A stretch of 64,000 nucleotides of DNA from Aureococcus anophagefferens (lineage: Eukaryota > Sar > Pelagophyceae > Pelagomonadales > Pelagomonadaceae): the NCBI RefSeq assembly GCF_000186865.1, contig NW_008705561.1:1-64000 (forward strand). The letters are read 5' to 3'. The first letter of the stretch is position 1, and each line of letters opens with the position of its first letter. Made by a program: the position numbers and the translations under genes. The notes under the pieces are model-generated. The model did no database searches. It was not told the DNA's origin and saw only the letters and a program-made list of their open reading frames with translations. Shown here in pieces: positions 28,958 through 37,780 of this stretch.

Positions 28958-31006
28958 CTAGGTTCCGGGTCCATCCGCGCGCGACTCTCGAAGGAAGTCG
29001 CGGAGGCGGCGCGCCTGCGCGTCCATGGGCTCGAGATGCGAGAGGTTGAAGGAACAGAGCGGGAGGAACCGCGTCTCCCGGGGCACGACGAGCGCGCGCG
29101 CGTGGTCGCCGTGCGCGGCGTACTTGGCTGCGAGCGGCGCCGGCGCTTCGGCGAGCTCGGAGAGCGACGCAAGCGGGACGAAGGGCGCGGAGGCGGCCGC
29201 TCGGTCGGCGGCGAGGCAGCGGAGGTCGAAGTAGGACGCGAGCCCGAAGCGGCGCACGACGTCCTCCGCGCACGCCACGGACTCCCCGCGCGCGCCGTCC
29301 CGCCGGGGGGCCGCGTGCCGCGACGCCCACTCCTCCGCGGGGCCCAGCGTCTGCGCGACGCGGAGGTCCGGGACGAGCGCGAGCAGCTCCGGGAGGAAGT
29401 GCGTGTACGGCGCGCCGGCGGCGGCGACGAGGCCGCTCGCGGCCGCCGCGGCGAGGAGAGAGACGCCGCGGTCGTACGCGCTCGCCCAGGTCGAGCCGTT
29501 GGCCTCCGCGCCGGAACCAGCGCGGCGCTCCAGGTCGGCGTACCACGCGAGGAGCGCCGCGTGCGCCGCGCGCGCCTCGGGCGGCGCGTGGCAGCACCCG
29601 CGCGACGACGGCCCCCGCGCGTCGTTCGCGGCGCAGCTCGCCACGCCCTGGGCGCACAAGACGTCGTGCGCCCATCGCGCGGCCGCCGCGCCGAGGCCGG
29701 CGTCGAGCACGCGCAGCGACGCCTGCGGCGCGGAGGCGGGCGTCCCCGGGCGGCGCGCCTCGAACGGCGTCGCGGCGACGGGGACGCCGGGCGACGCGTT
29801 GCGCGCGGGCACGAGCTCCGGAGGACGGGCCGCGCGGCGCCACGCGGCGAAGCCGGCGCCGGCGGGCCGCGGCGGCGCGGCGGCCCCGAGGATCGCGCCG
29901 TGGTCTCGCGCGCCCCCGCAGGCCGCGGCGACGTCTCTCTGCCACCGTCCCATGGCGCGCGCGGCGAGGGCGGTGCGCCCGCGGTCCTTGGCGGCCGCGC
30001 CGTCCCAGAGCGGCCAGCTCAGGCGGTCGGCGAGCGACGCGTCCTCGATCTCCGCCGGGTCCGCGAGCACGGCGTTCTCGACGCACTGGGGCCCCGCGTA
30101 CTCGGGCGAGACGCGGCCGCCGTTGCCGCACTTCTCCCGGATCTTCCGCCGCGACGTGAAGCGGTAGTGGTGGATGACGAGCTTCGCCGCGGCGAGCTCC
30201 GCCTCGCGCGGCGTGCTCCGGCTCGAGCCGATGGGCCGCCGGTCGCCCGTCACGCCGTCGACGCAGGCGACGCCGCGGTTGGCGCACCGCGCGCCGAACT
30301 TGCGCTGCGTCGCGTCGTGCCTCGCGCAGGGGTGGTGGATCTCCGTGCCCTCAAAGCGCGCCATCCGGAAGATCGTCTTCACGTCGACGGTCTCGTAGGC
30401 GTCCTTCCACTTGCGCAGCGCGCTCGGGTGGCGGTGGTGCCGGTCGAGGTCGAGCCGCGACGTCAGCTCCTTGATGGGCGACGCCGGCTCGTCGACGAGG
30501 CCGCCGTGGGAGAACATGAGCCACGGCACGGAGACGCAGGCCGCGGCGCCGAGCGCCGCGAGCTCGTCGCGGACCGTGCGGTTCGGCGACGCCCGCGTCA
30601 CGACGAACTCGTCGACGTCGACGAAGGCGAGCCACTCGACGTGCGGCCGGAGCGCCGGGTACGCCAGGCGCGACATCCAGAGCTGCGAATGGTGCCGCGT
30701 CTTCGACGGGCCGAGCTCGCGGACGAACGTCGCGTCGGGATGGGACGCGAGCCACGCCGGATACTCGTCCTGCGAGCCGACGTCCACGAGCACGACGACG
30801 TGGTCCGCGCCCTGGTTTAGGTAGTAGGGCACGAAGTCCGACAGGAGCAGGCGCTCGTTCTTGACGCGGCACATGACCACGAAGAACGCGCGCCGCGTGC
30901 CGTTGCGCGTCACCGCGTCGACGAGACCCGCACCGTCGAGAGGCTCGACGACGCCTGCATCGGTGAGCACAGCTGAAAGTATGGCGACCGCCAACGCGAG
31001 CATCAT
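28958..31006 (-). CDS. GT92 glycosyltransferase fused to a sulfotransferase-like domain
   Basis: 682 aa from MMLALAVAILSAVLTDAGVV (signal/anchor). Residues ~40-330 form a GT92-like domain: FFVVMCRVKNERLLLSDFVP, YYLNQGADHVVVLVDVGS and the metal-binding WLAFVDVDEFV, then HHPCARH and KLVIHHYRFTSRRKI. From ~430, SLRVLDAGLGAAAARWAHDVLC looks like the start of a PAPS sulfotransferase fold, although its loop lacks the usual Lys/Gly-Thr-Thr. LRVAQTLGPAEEWASR (~550) takes the place of the Arg/Ser 3'-phosphate motif but has lost the usual R-D/E-P. Transfer of hexose to glycoproteins or glycolipids is known for GT92. The second domain may be degenerate. Confidence 0.8.
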   Translation of the reverse strand: MMLALAVAILSAVLTDAGVVEPLDGAGLVDAVTRNGTRRAFFVVMCRVKNERLLLSDFVPYYLNQGADHVVVLVDVGSQDEYPAWLASHPDATFVRELGPSKTRHHSQLWMSRLAYPALRPHVEWLAFVDVDEFVVTRASPNRTVRDELAALGAAACVSVPWLMFSHGGLVDEPASPIKELTSRLDLDRHHRHPSALRKWKDAYETVDVKTIFRMARFEGTEIHHPCARHDATQRKFGARCANRGVACVDGVTGDRRPIGSSRSTPREAELAAAKLVIHHYRFTSRRKIREKCGNGGRVSPEYAGPQCVENAVLADPAEIEDASLADRLSWPLWDGAAAKDRGRTALAARAMGRWQRDVAAACGGARDHGAILGAAAPPRPAGAGFAAWRRAARPPELVPARNASPGVPVAATPFEARRPGTPASAPQASLRVLDAGLGAAAARWAHDVLCAQGVASCAANDARGPSSRGCCHAPPEARAAHAALLAWYADLERRAGSGAEANGSTWASAYDRGVSLLAAAAASGLVAAAGAPYTHFLPELLALVPDLRVAQTLGPAEEWASRHAAPRRDGARGESVACAEDVVRRFGLASYFDLRCLAADRAAASAPFVPLASLSELAEAPAPLAAKYAAHGDHARALVVPRETRFLPLCSFNLSHLEPMDAQARRLRDFLRESRADGPGT

Positions 31007-31337
31007 GATGGAGCGACGATGGCAGCCATCCTCATCGGAGTTCAAATACACTTCTAGTTGCCGACTGTATCCGCATGCTGCAGTAGCCGACGTAAAGCCG
31101 ACGGGCGCCGTCGGCAGGGGGCCGCGTGTCCGAGTCCCCGGCGCCGCGACCTCCGTCGCCGCGGACCGCATCGACCGAGCCCACCGCCTCTACCGCCCCG
31201 GCGCGGCGCCGCCCCGCTGGCCGCCGCGCCGCGACCGCGCTCCGATTCCCCAGCGAGCCTGAGCCCAGGCCATAAATTAGAGCGGGCGTGCCGCGCCACG
31301 GCGAGTGGCGGGAGACGCCGCTGCCGGGCGTCCGCGA
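31007..31337. other. 331-bp intergenic interval
   Basis: Between the GT92 fusion start and a minus-strand gene fragment. Open frames present are Arg/Pro-rich and unconvincing. A slightly AT-rich patch near 31040-31085 may be promoter for the GT92 gene. No RNA gene seen. Confidence 0.45.
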
Positions 31338-32126
31338 TCACGAGGTAGGGGGCTTGGGCCCGAAGACCATGAGCGTCCGCTTGAACCAATTGAACCTCGC
31401 CCGAGCTCGGAACTCCGCCGTAGCGCGCGGGTGGCTCACGCCCCCCGAGAAGTTCTTGTCGCTCTGGATGCAGTAGTGGTAATGAGCGGTGTCCACGTAC
31501 CAAGCCGCGGGTGCCTGCGCCGTGATGCTGTACACGTCGAGGACCGCGACGCCCGCGTCCGCCATGACGGCCCGCGCGAGCGCGTTCGCGCTCGCCAGGA
31601 GGTTGAATCGCTGGTTGGGGTACATGGGCTGTCCGGGCGGGGTCGGTCTGGGGTGCGACCCGAGGCCGAAGACGATGGAGAGCGTCGGCTTCGCCGCGCG
31701 GAGGTCGTTGAACCACCGCGCCACGGTGAGCAGGTTTCGGTGATACGTCCTGAGCGGCCTCACGCGCCACGAGTTCTTCGCGTCCCCGCTCGCCTCCCAG
31801 TGCGCCATTTCCGCCAAGCATGCGTCGTCGAGGCTGCCGGTCTGGCACTTGAAGTAGAAGGAGTAGGACAGGTCGTGGTCCACGGGGGAGCCGAAGAACA
31901 CGTGGTCGTACGCGAGGACGACGTCCGTGAGCTCGCTGATGCGCGTGACGAATTTCTCGAGTCCCCAGCGAATCGGGACGTGCGCGGGCTGCCAGTCGAT
32001 GCGAACCGCCGCGTCCTGGAACTTGTGGTAGGTCTTGCCCCTGGTTTCGTGGCAGAGCGCGTCGACCTCGCGGCCCGAGGCGTCGCGGAATGGTCGACGC
32101 GGTGCCTGCTCCTCGTCGTCACGCTG
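31338..32126 (-). pseudogene. C-terminal remnant of an SGNH-type acyltransferase
   Basis: The frame opens after a stop at ~32127 without an ATG until MFFGSPVD at 31901. It encodes REVDALCHETRGKTYHKF, SIVFGLGSHPRPTPPG, and near its end YVDTAHYHYCIQSDKNFSGG, a D-x-x-H block of SGNH/PC-esterase-like proteins. The GDS nucleophile block expected ~150-200 residues upstream is absent: that DNA is occupied by the oppositely oriented gene at 32090. It is probably a 5'-deleted copy. Confidence 0.6.
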
Positions 32127-33305
32127 GTCTCAAGCTCCGAAGCCTTGAGCGTCCCGGGGAACTCCTCGACGATCAATGCCGTGGCATGCTTCGACCGACT
32201 GAACGACGCGACGTGCCTTCCGGCGACAGCGCATCTGGTGATGATGGGCGACAGCCTCATGCGGTACCAGTATTTGTCCCTGGTGGAGGCCATCGAACGC
32301 GGCGGCAACCCGCTCGGCGAGCGGATGCGGGTGGGCACCGATTCCGTCCAGCGCCTCAAGTACGGCAAAGGCCGCGGCGACGTCCTCCGCGGCGATGCCT
32401 TTCGCGTCTGGAACGACTTCTACGAGAAGACTTCGAAAGGTCTGCACGGCCACGAGTTCTGCGACTGCGTGCGCCATCCGTTCAAGCTTTATCCACCGCC
32501 GATCATCGAAAACCGCTACTATCGCCACCCGAGTGGGCTCCGCATGACCTTCCTCGGCGTCTACGGCCCGGAACACGCGCTCGTCGGCCACTTCTGGCCG
32601 CGGAGTGACCCGACGGCGCAACCATCCCCGGGGGCGCCGACGACGGGCCGCCGCGAGAACTCGGCCGCGTTCTACAAGTCGACGTACCAGAAGCTGAATC
32701 GGTCGGGTATGCTGGAGCCCTTGCTCTCGGGCGCGTTCCGCGGCGCCTTCGACCGCCTCGACTGGGAACTGTCGTGGCTCGATGCCGTCGAACGCCTCGT
32801 CCCGAGGCTCGACCCGACGGTGATCCTGCTCAACCAGGGCGCTTGGCTCCGCGGCGACGCACACAGCGTCAACGATACGGACCTCCTCGCGGCGCTCCGC
32901 GACCACGCTCGATCCACGACCCCCTGTGCCCTCTGGAAGACGACCACGCTCAACGCAGGAGTCCAGGGGCTCGAAAATCGAAGCCGCGCCGCCGCGCGAG
33001 CGGACTCGGACGCCCGAGCCGTCTTCGGGCCGACGCGGGTCTTCGACGCCGCCGAGGTGACAGTCCCGGCCAGCGCCAGCGAGTACTATGACGGCTGGCA
33101 CACCACAGACGGCGTATACGACGCCATCAACCTCCATTTCCTCAGGTTCCTCCACGCAAACCCGTACTGCCAAGGCGCGCTCGCCTCGAACGGCGGGGGA
33201 CGACGAGAGAAGCAGCCCAGCGGCTCGCGGCCCGGGCTCGAGTCGGACTTAGGGCACGAGCGTGAGCGACGCCGAGTGCCAGCGTCGCATAGCTCCTCTC
33301 TCTAG
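32090..33305 (+). CDS. SGNH/PC-esterase-like protein, start codon not evident
   Basis: The coding frame is clear from about 32094 (RCLLLVVTLVSSSEALSV, signal-peptide-like). It continues with HLVMMGDSLMRYQYLSLVEA (GDS block), VILLNQGAWLRGDAHSV and YYDGWHTTDGVYDAINLHFLRF (D-x-x-H block), so the catalytic pair Ser and Asp/His is present. The tail from ~33190 is low complexity. No in-frame ATG precedes the leader: the ATG at 32090 is in another frame. A missing base, an upstream exon or a recombination event with the fragment at 31338-32126 is required. Likely a luminal polysaccharide-modifying enzyme. Confidence 0.65.
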
Positions 33306-33412
33306 CGCATTAGGCGACACATCCCGCCTACGCCTACTTAAGCTTGGACTTCAACTTAACCGTTTGTTATCCCTCACAGTGCTTTTTAAAGCAACGACCT
33401 TGCTGTAGAGCT

Positions 33413-33630
33413 GGGTTTCGTTTTTTGGCCACCTGGGGGGGCCTTGGGGGGGTTTTGACGGGGGTGGGGGGGGTCGACTTCTGCTCGGGCCGGACGCGAC
33501 AAGCCTCCTGAAAACGGCGCCCCAGTACGCGTCCAGGCCGCCGGGGGCCGCCGGGACGGGGGGTGGGGGGGTTGCTGAGGGCCCATAAAACCCCCCCAAG
33601 GCCCCCGGGTGGGGCTAAAAAACGAAACCC
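33413..33630. mobile_element. 218-bp G-rich element with 44-bp terminal inverted repeats (MITE-like)
   Basis: The left arm 33413-33456 starts GGGTTTCGTTTTTT, and the reverse complement of the right arm 33587-33630 starts identically. The arms match at about 38 of 44 positions and share CCTTGGGGGGGTTTT at their inner ends. The interior is dominated by G runs of 5-8 on the plus strand in the left half. No clean target-site duplication is seen at the ends (flanks GTAGAGCT / TGGCAGCC). It sits 16 bp upstream of the next start codon. Confidence 0.65.
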
Positions 33631-33646
33631 TGGCAGCCCGGGGCCC

Positions 33647-35413
33647 ATGGCCCGGTGGGCCGCGTCCGCCGCGCTCGCGTGGATGACCGCCGCGGCGCCG
33701 ACGACCTTCGAGCTTGTCCAGTACGACGACCGCCCGCCGACGCTGTTTCACAACGCGACGAAAGCGTGGTGCGCGCAGTCGTCGTGCTGCGATGCCTACA
33801 CACTGCTGCACGCCTATGCGACGCCACCGGTGGGGCTGCCCGCGCTTTGGGCCCGTGTCAAGGCGCTTGCCGACCGCGTGGACGCGACGAGCGCGGCCGC
33901 CGTCGTCTGGCTCGACAGCGACGCCTTCTTCGTCGACCGGGACTGGTGCCCGGACTTTGGCGCCGCGAACGCGTCGGTGTCCGCGATCTTCTCCGCGGAT
34001 CCGCCGCCGTGGCGCAAGCCCGTGAACATCGGCTTCTTCGCGTTGAAGATGGACGCCGTCGGTCGCGCCATCGCGCGCGCGCACTGGGCGCTCTGGGCCA
34101 ACGTATCGGAGCACTGGGCCGGCTTCGGGCCGGCGGCCGAGTGCGGCCGGGCCGACTCGAACTGGCGCGTCTGCAAACACGGCGGCAAGTGGGCCAGCCA
34201 GGCCCAGCTCGTCGCCCACGTGCTCCCGCGCTTCGCCGGCGCCTACGCGACGCTGCCCCGCGACGCGCAGAACTCGAACCAGGACAACTGCCGGGGCACC
34301 GTGAAGCACCTCGACGCGAACGGGTGGAAGACGGAGCGCGAGCACGGGCTCCTCGAGCGCTGCGTCGCCGATTTTTTCACCGTGCCGACGGCGCCCCCCG
34401 TCCCGGCGGCCGCCGGCCTCGCCGCCCCGCCCGGACGAAGGATACCGGCGCTCACGCTCAGCTACGGCGCGCGGCTGCCGTTCGTCGCTCGCATGCTCCT
34501 GGCCTACGCCAGGCTCTGGCCCGACCACCCCTTCGTGTTCTACGTGCCCTTCAACGCGTCCGGCGCCTTCGATGCGCCCGTCTGGGGCCGGGTCAACGCG
34601 TCCTACGACGCGGCGTCGCTCGTCGCCGTGCCGTCGCCGCCGGGCATCCGCGCGACGATGGACGCGCTCCTCGGCGCCGCGGGCTGCGCCGACGGCGAGC
34701 TCATCTTCTGGGCGCCGGAGGACATCCAGCCCTGGGCCGTCGTCGACGCGCGGGGGCTCGCCGCGGTCGCCGCGCGCGCGCGCCGCGAGGCCGCGGCGGA
34801 CCCGGCCTACCTCGGCCTCGCGCTCGCCTACTCCGACGGCATGTGGAGCGGCTACGGCCGCCGCGGCGCCTCGGAGCGCGTCTGGGCCTTCCCCGGGGCG
34901 CCGCTCCTCTTCGTCGACCACGGCGAGCAGTTCGCGGGCGCGCCGCGGACGGCCGTCGGCACGGCCGCCGTCGCGCGCGTCGCGAAGCTCCCGCAGTCGA
35001 ACGCCTTCGTCTGGGCGCCCGGGTTCTGGCGCGCGGAGCTGCTGCGCGCCATCTTCCTCAACCCCCGCTTCGCGAAGCTCCGCGACCTCGAGAAGGCCGT
35101 CGGCGCGTTCTTCTCCGGCGGCGCGTTCGCGGAGCGCGTCGTCGAGCGGCTCGCGACGCCCGTCCTCGAGTTCGTCGAGGTCACGCACCGGGGCCAGGTC
35201 GCCGCCGCCGTGCTCGACGAGATGCGCGGCCTCGGCGCCGACGTCGGCGCCGAGTTCCTCCCGGCGATGGCGCCCACCAGCACCTTCGCGGCCGCGCGCG
35301 TGGGCGCTCTCAAGCGCGCGTACGCGACGCGCGCGCGGGACGAGCTCGAGGCCGCGCTCGTCGTCGAGGGGACGCCGCCCCTCGACCTCGCGCGCTCCTT
35401 CGGCTTCATCTAA
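33647..35413 (+). CDS. Two-domain DxD glycosyltransferase (GT34-like N-terminus)
   Basis: 588 aa from MARWAASAALAWMTAAAP. FELVQYDDRPPTLFHNATKAWC, then VVWLDSDAFFVDRDWC (~residue 85-100) and NIGFFALKMD are hallmarks of the GT34 galactosyl/xylosyltransferase fold: DSD for metal and nucleotide sugar, then the N-x-G-F-F block. A second region (residues ~270-588) holds LTLSYGARLPFVARMLLAYA, FVFYVPFNASGAFD and LIFWAPEDIQPW, resembling another nucleotide-sugar-dependent fold. The N-terminal domain is paralogous to that of the gene at 38765-41721. Convergent with the next gene, 6 bp between stops. Confidence 0.8.
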   Translation: MARWAASAALAWMTAAAPTTFELVQYDDRPPTLFHNATKAWCAQSSCCDAYTLLHAYATPPVGLPALWARVKALADRVDATSAAAVVWLDSDAFFVDRDWCPDFGAANASVSAIFSADPPPWRKPVNIGFFALKMDAVGRAIARAHWALWANVSEHWAGFGPAAECGRADSNWRVCKHGGKWASQAQLVAHVLPRFAGAYATLPRDAQNSNQDNCRGTVKHLDANGWKTEREHGLLERCVADFFTVPTAPPVPAAAGLAAPPGRRIPALTLSYGARLPFVARMLLAYARLWPDHPFVFYVPFNASGAFDAPVWGRVNASYDAASLVAVPSPPGIRATMDALLGAAGCADGELIFWAPEDIQPWAVVDARGLAAVAARARREAAADPAYLGLALAYSDGMWSGYGRRGASERVWAFPGAPLLFVDHGEQFAGAPRTAVGTAAVARVAKLPQSNAFVWAPGFWRAELLRAIFLNPRFAKLRDLEKAVGAFFSGGAFAERVVERLATPVLEFVEVTHRGQVAAAVLDEMRGLGADVGAEFLPAMAPTSTFAAARVGALKRAYATRARDELEAALVVEGTPPLDLARSFGFI

Positions 35414-35419
35414 CAAGGG

Positions 35420-36481
35420 CTAGCCGAGGCGCCACGCCGCGGCGGCCGTGACGTGGGGGCGGCCGGGCGCGACGAGGTGCTCCGCGCCGGGCACCCAGGC
35501 CTCGTGGTAGAGGTCGTCGACGAGGGGCGGGAAGGCGACGAGCGCCATGAGCTCGGCGATGACCCGCGCGACGTTCGACGTGAGCGGGGCGACGAGCGCC
35601 GCGCCCTGCGCGGCGACGATGCACTCGCCGAGGAACTCGGAGACCCAGTCCTCGGACCGGCCCGCGTCGAGGACCGCGAGCCGGACGCTCGGCCCCCGGG
35701 ATTCGCGGGCGAGGTCGCCGCGGATCGCGGCGACGTGCTCGGGCGCGTCGGTCATGAAGTGGATCGCGCCGAGGCCGAGGGTCCAGGCCTGGTGGCGGGC
35801 GAGGAGCGCCGTCGCGGGCCCGTCGCCGCCGGCGCCGCCGTGGTACGTCTCGCGCTTGTCCGTCTGGCGCGAGTGCGCCGTGACGGCGTCGCGCGGGTCG
35901 TCGGCGAGGCCCAGCGCCGCCGCGACGCGGTCCACCGCCGCGGAGACGCGGGGACGCGGCCGCATGACGTAGCCGACGACCTCGGCGAACGCGCGGAGCC
36001 GGCCCCGGACGCCGAAGCGCGCCGCGAGGGCCGCGTCCGGGAAGCGCTCGCCGAGCAGGCCGTAGTACTGCGTCGCGGTGATCCGTGTGCGGGCCGCGCG
36101 CGCGAGCGCCGGCGCGTCGCACGACGCCAGCGGCTCGAGGAAGCAGTCGTGGAGCCGCCCCGACGGGCAGTCCGGCCACTGGTCCGAGCGCAGGAAGTCC
36201 GCCGACGTGTCCAGGAGCGTGCAGTTGCGGACGAGGGCCTCGAGGAGGCACGTGGCCTCGCCGTGGATGCTCGACACGAGCTGCGCGCCCTCGACGTTGC
36301 ACACGCACACGGTCTCGCAGGCCGCCTGGTTCGACGCGATGGCATCGTGGAATCGCTGCCACGTCGCGCTGCGCTCCACGCCGCCGTCGCGGAACAGATC
36401 GGCGACGACCGACGACGCCCCCGCCGGCACCGAGACCACCGCGGCAATCAGCGCCAGGGCGCGTCGAGGCAGCCCCACCAT
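35420..36481 (-). CDS. Fucosyltransferase-like (GT23/NodZ-type) glycosyltransferase
   Basis: 353 aa from MVGLPRRALALIAAVVSVPAG (signal/anchor). AVTAHSRQTDKRET (~residue 202) recalls the H-x-R-x-T-D-K motif of alpha-1,6-fucosyltransferases, and APLTSNVARVIAELM (~296) matches the conserved S/T-N-V loop that contacts GDP. IHFMTDAPEHVAAI sits between, as in the family. N-terminal cysteine spacing is also family-like. The acceptor is unknown. Confidence 0.75.
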   Translation of the reverse strand: MVGLPRRALALIAAVVSVPAGASSVVADLFRDGGVERSATWQRFHDAIASNQAACETVCVCNVEGAQLVSSIHGEATCLLEALVRNCTLLDTSADFLRSDQWPDCPSGRLHDCFLEPLASCDAPALARAARTRITATQYYGLLGERFPDAALAARFGVRGRLRAFAEVVGYVMRPRPRVSAAVDRVAAALGLADDPRDAVTAHSRQTDKRETYHGGAGGDGPATALLARHQAWTLGLGAIHFMTDAPEHVAAIRGDLARESRGPSVRLAVLDAGRSEDWVSEFLGECIVAAQGAALVAPLTSNVARVIAELMALVAFPPLVDDLYHEAWVPGAEHLVAPGRPHVTAAAAWRLG

Positions 36482-36525
36482 AATCGTTGACTATTTTTTT
36501 TGGTGCAACCACCGCCAAACGGACG

Positions 36526-37752
36526 ATGGGCCTCGTCCGCGTCGTCGCCGTGTGGCACGCCATCGGTGCGGCGGGGATGACGCGGCCGCCGGCGCAGGCC
36601 TTCGACGAGGCGGCGGCCTCGTGGCGAGCCAGCGGCGGCTTCGAGGCCGCCTTCTCCGCCGCGGCGCAGAGCGTCGCGGCGCGACGGGAGTGCGACCTCC
36701 CGCGCTACGCGTTGACGGCTTGGGCGGCGGCGCACGGCGGCGTCCTGCCCGACCATCCGTGCGTCTTCGTTGCGGAGCCGGCGACGACGGCCGCGCCCGC
36801 GTTCCGCGAGTTCCGCGACCGCGGCGCGTTCCTGGACCGCTACGGCCAAGTCGCGGTCCACGCGGAGCCGGGCTACACGCAGGCCGGCGGGCACCTCGGC
36901 TACTTCAAGTGCGCGCCGTCGCGCATCGGCTGCTCGGTCAAGCTCGCGGACCTCGCGGCCTCCTGGCAGCCCAACGGGACCCGCGCGGGCCTCTACGTGT
37001 CCGAGTTCTCCGAGGGCCCGCTCACGGACGCCGCCTGGGACGCCCTGCGGAGCCTCGCCTACTTCTCGGCGGACCTCGCGTCGCGGAACTTCCTCGTCGG
37101 CGGCGACCGGTCGGGCCTGCCCTTCCACAAGCACGCGAAGACGTGGCAGATGCTCTTCGCCGGCCGCAAGGTCTGGTACCTCCTGCCGCCCGGGGCCTGG
37201 CCCCGTGCCCTCGCCGACCTCGTCGGGCCCTACCTCTTTCCGGCCGACGCGTGGGCGGACGCCGTCGACGCGCTCCCGAACGTGGCTGGGCTCCTGCGCT
37301 GCGAGCAGCTCCCGGGCGAGATCCTCTATTTCCCCGACGACTGGTGGCACGCGACGCTCAACGACGCCGACTACAGCGTGGCCTACGGCGAGAAGCCGCA
37401 CCGCATGCCCGTCGTCGACGGGCCGTCGCCCGCGCTCGCGGCCATGCTCGGCCGCGCGGCCAACGCGGGCCGCGGCGACCGCGACCCGCCCCTCGGCGAC
37501 TGGTACAACGTCCTCCCGCGCTCCCGGCATCGGGGGGGCAAAACGGCGCTGATGAACGAGTCGATCGCCGAGCTCGTGCGCGCCGCGGACCGGCCGCGGG
37601 CCTCGCCGCTCCTCGCGGCGACCGCCGCCACCGCGTGCTGCATCTTCGCCAAGTGCGGCAGGAACGCGGACCGCGCCGCAGCCGACGCGTGGGCGAGCAC
37701 CGCGCGGCGCCTCGACCCCGCCATCTGGAGCCGCCAGTGCGCGCGTCGATAG
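36526..37752 (+). CDS. JmjC/cupin_8-type Fe(II)-oxoglutarate oxygenase-like protein
   Basis: 408 aa from MGLVRVVAVWHAIGAAGM. GLPFHKHAKTWQMLFAGRK (~residue 197-215) is the first metal strand but has H-x-H where most JmjC enzymes have H-x-D/E; VWYLLPPG follows. EQLPGEILYFPDDWWHATLN (~259-278) supplies the distal His. Flanking aromatic residues fit the JMJD6/HSPBAP1/JMJD8 group. The H-x-H variant leaves activity open. A hydrophobic start suggests secretory-pathway residence, like JMJD8. Only 44 bp separate it from the divergent fucosyltransferase-like gene. Confidence 0.8.
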   Translation: MGLVRVVAVWHAIGAAGMTRPPAQAFDEAAASWRASGGFEAAFSAAAQSVAARRECDLPRYALTAWAAAHGGVLPDHPCVFVAEPATTAAPAFREFRDRGAFLDRYGQVAVHAEPGYTQAGGHLGYFKCAPSRIGCSVKLADLAASWQPNGTRAGLYVSEFSEGPLTDAAWDALRSLAYFSADLASRNFLVGGDRSGLPFHKHAKTWQMLFAGRKVWYLLPPGAWPRALADLVGPYLFPADAWADAVDALPNVAGLLRCEQLPGEILYFPDDWWHATLNDADYSVAYGEKPHRMPVVDGPSPALAAMLGRAANAGRGDRDPPLGDWYNVLPRSRHRGGKTALMNESIAELVRAADRPRASPLLAATAATACCIFAKCGRNADRAAADAWASTARRLDPAIWSRQCARR

Positions 37753-37780
37753 CTAAAGCGGCGGTTTACCAACGTCAGAC

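Noticed and set aside
33405..33638. Target-site duplication around the G-rich inverted-repeat element
   Set aside because: The flanks GTAGAGCT and TGGCAGCC are not repeats; transposon origin therefore rests on the inverted repeats alone.
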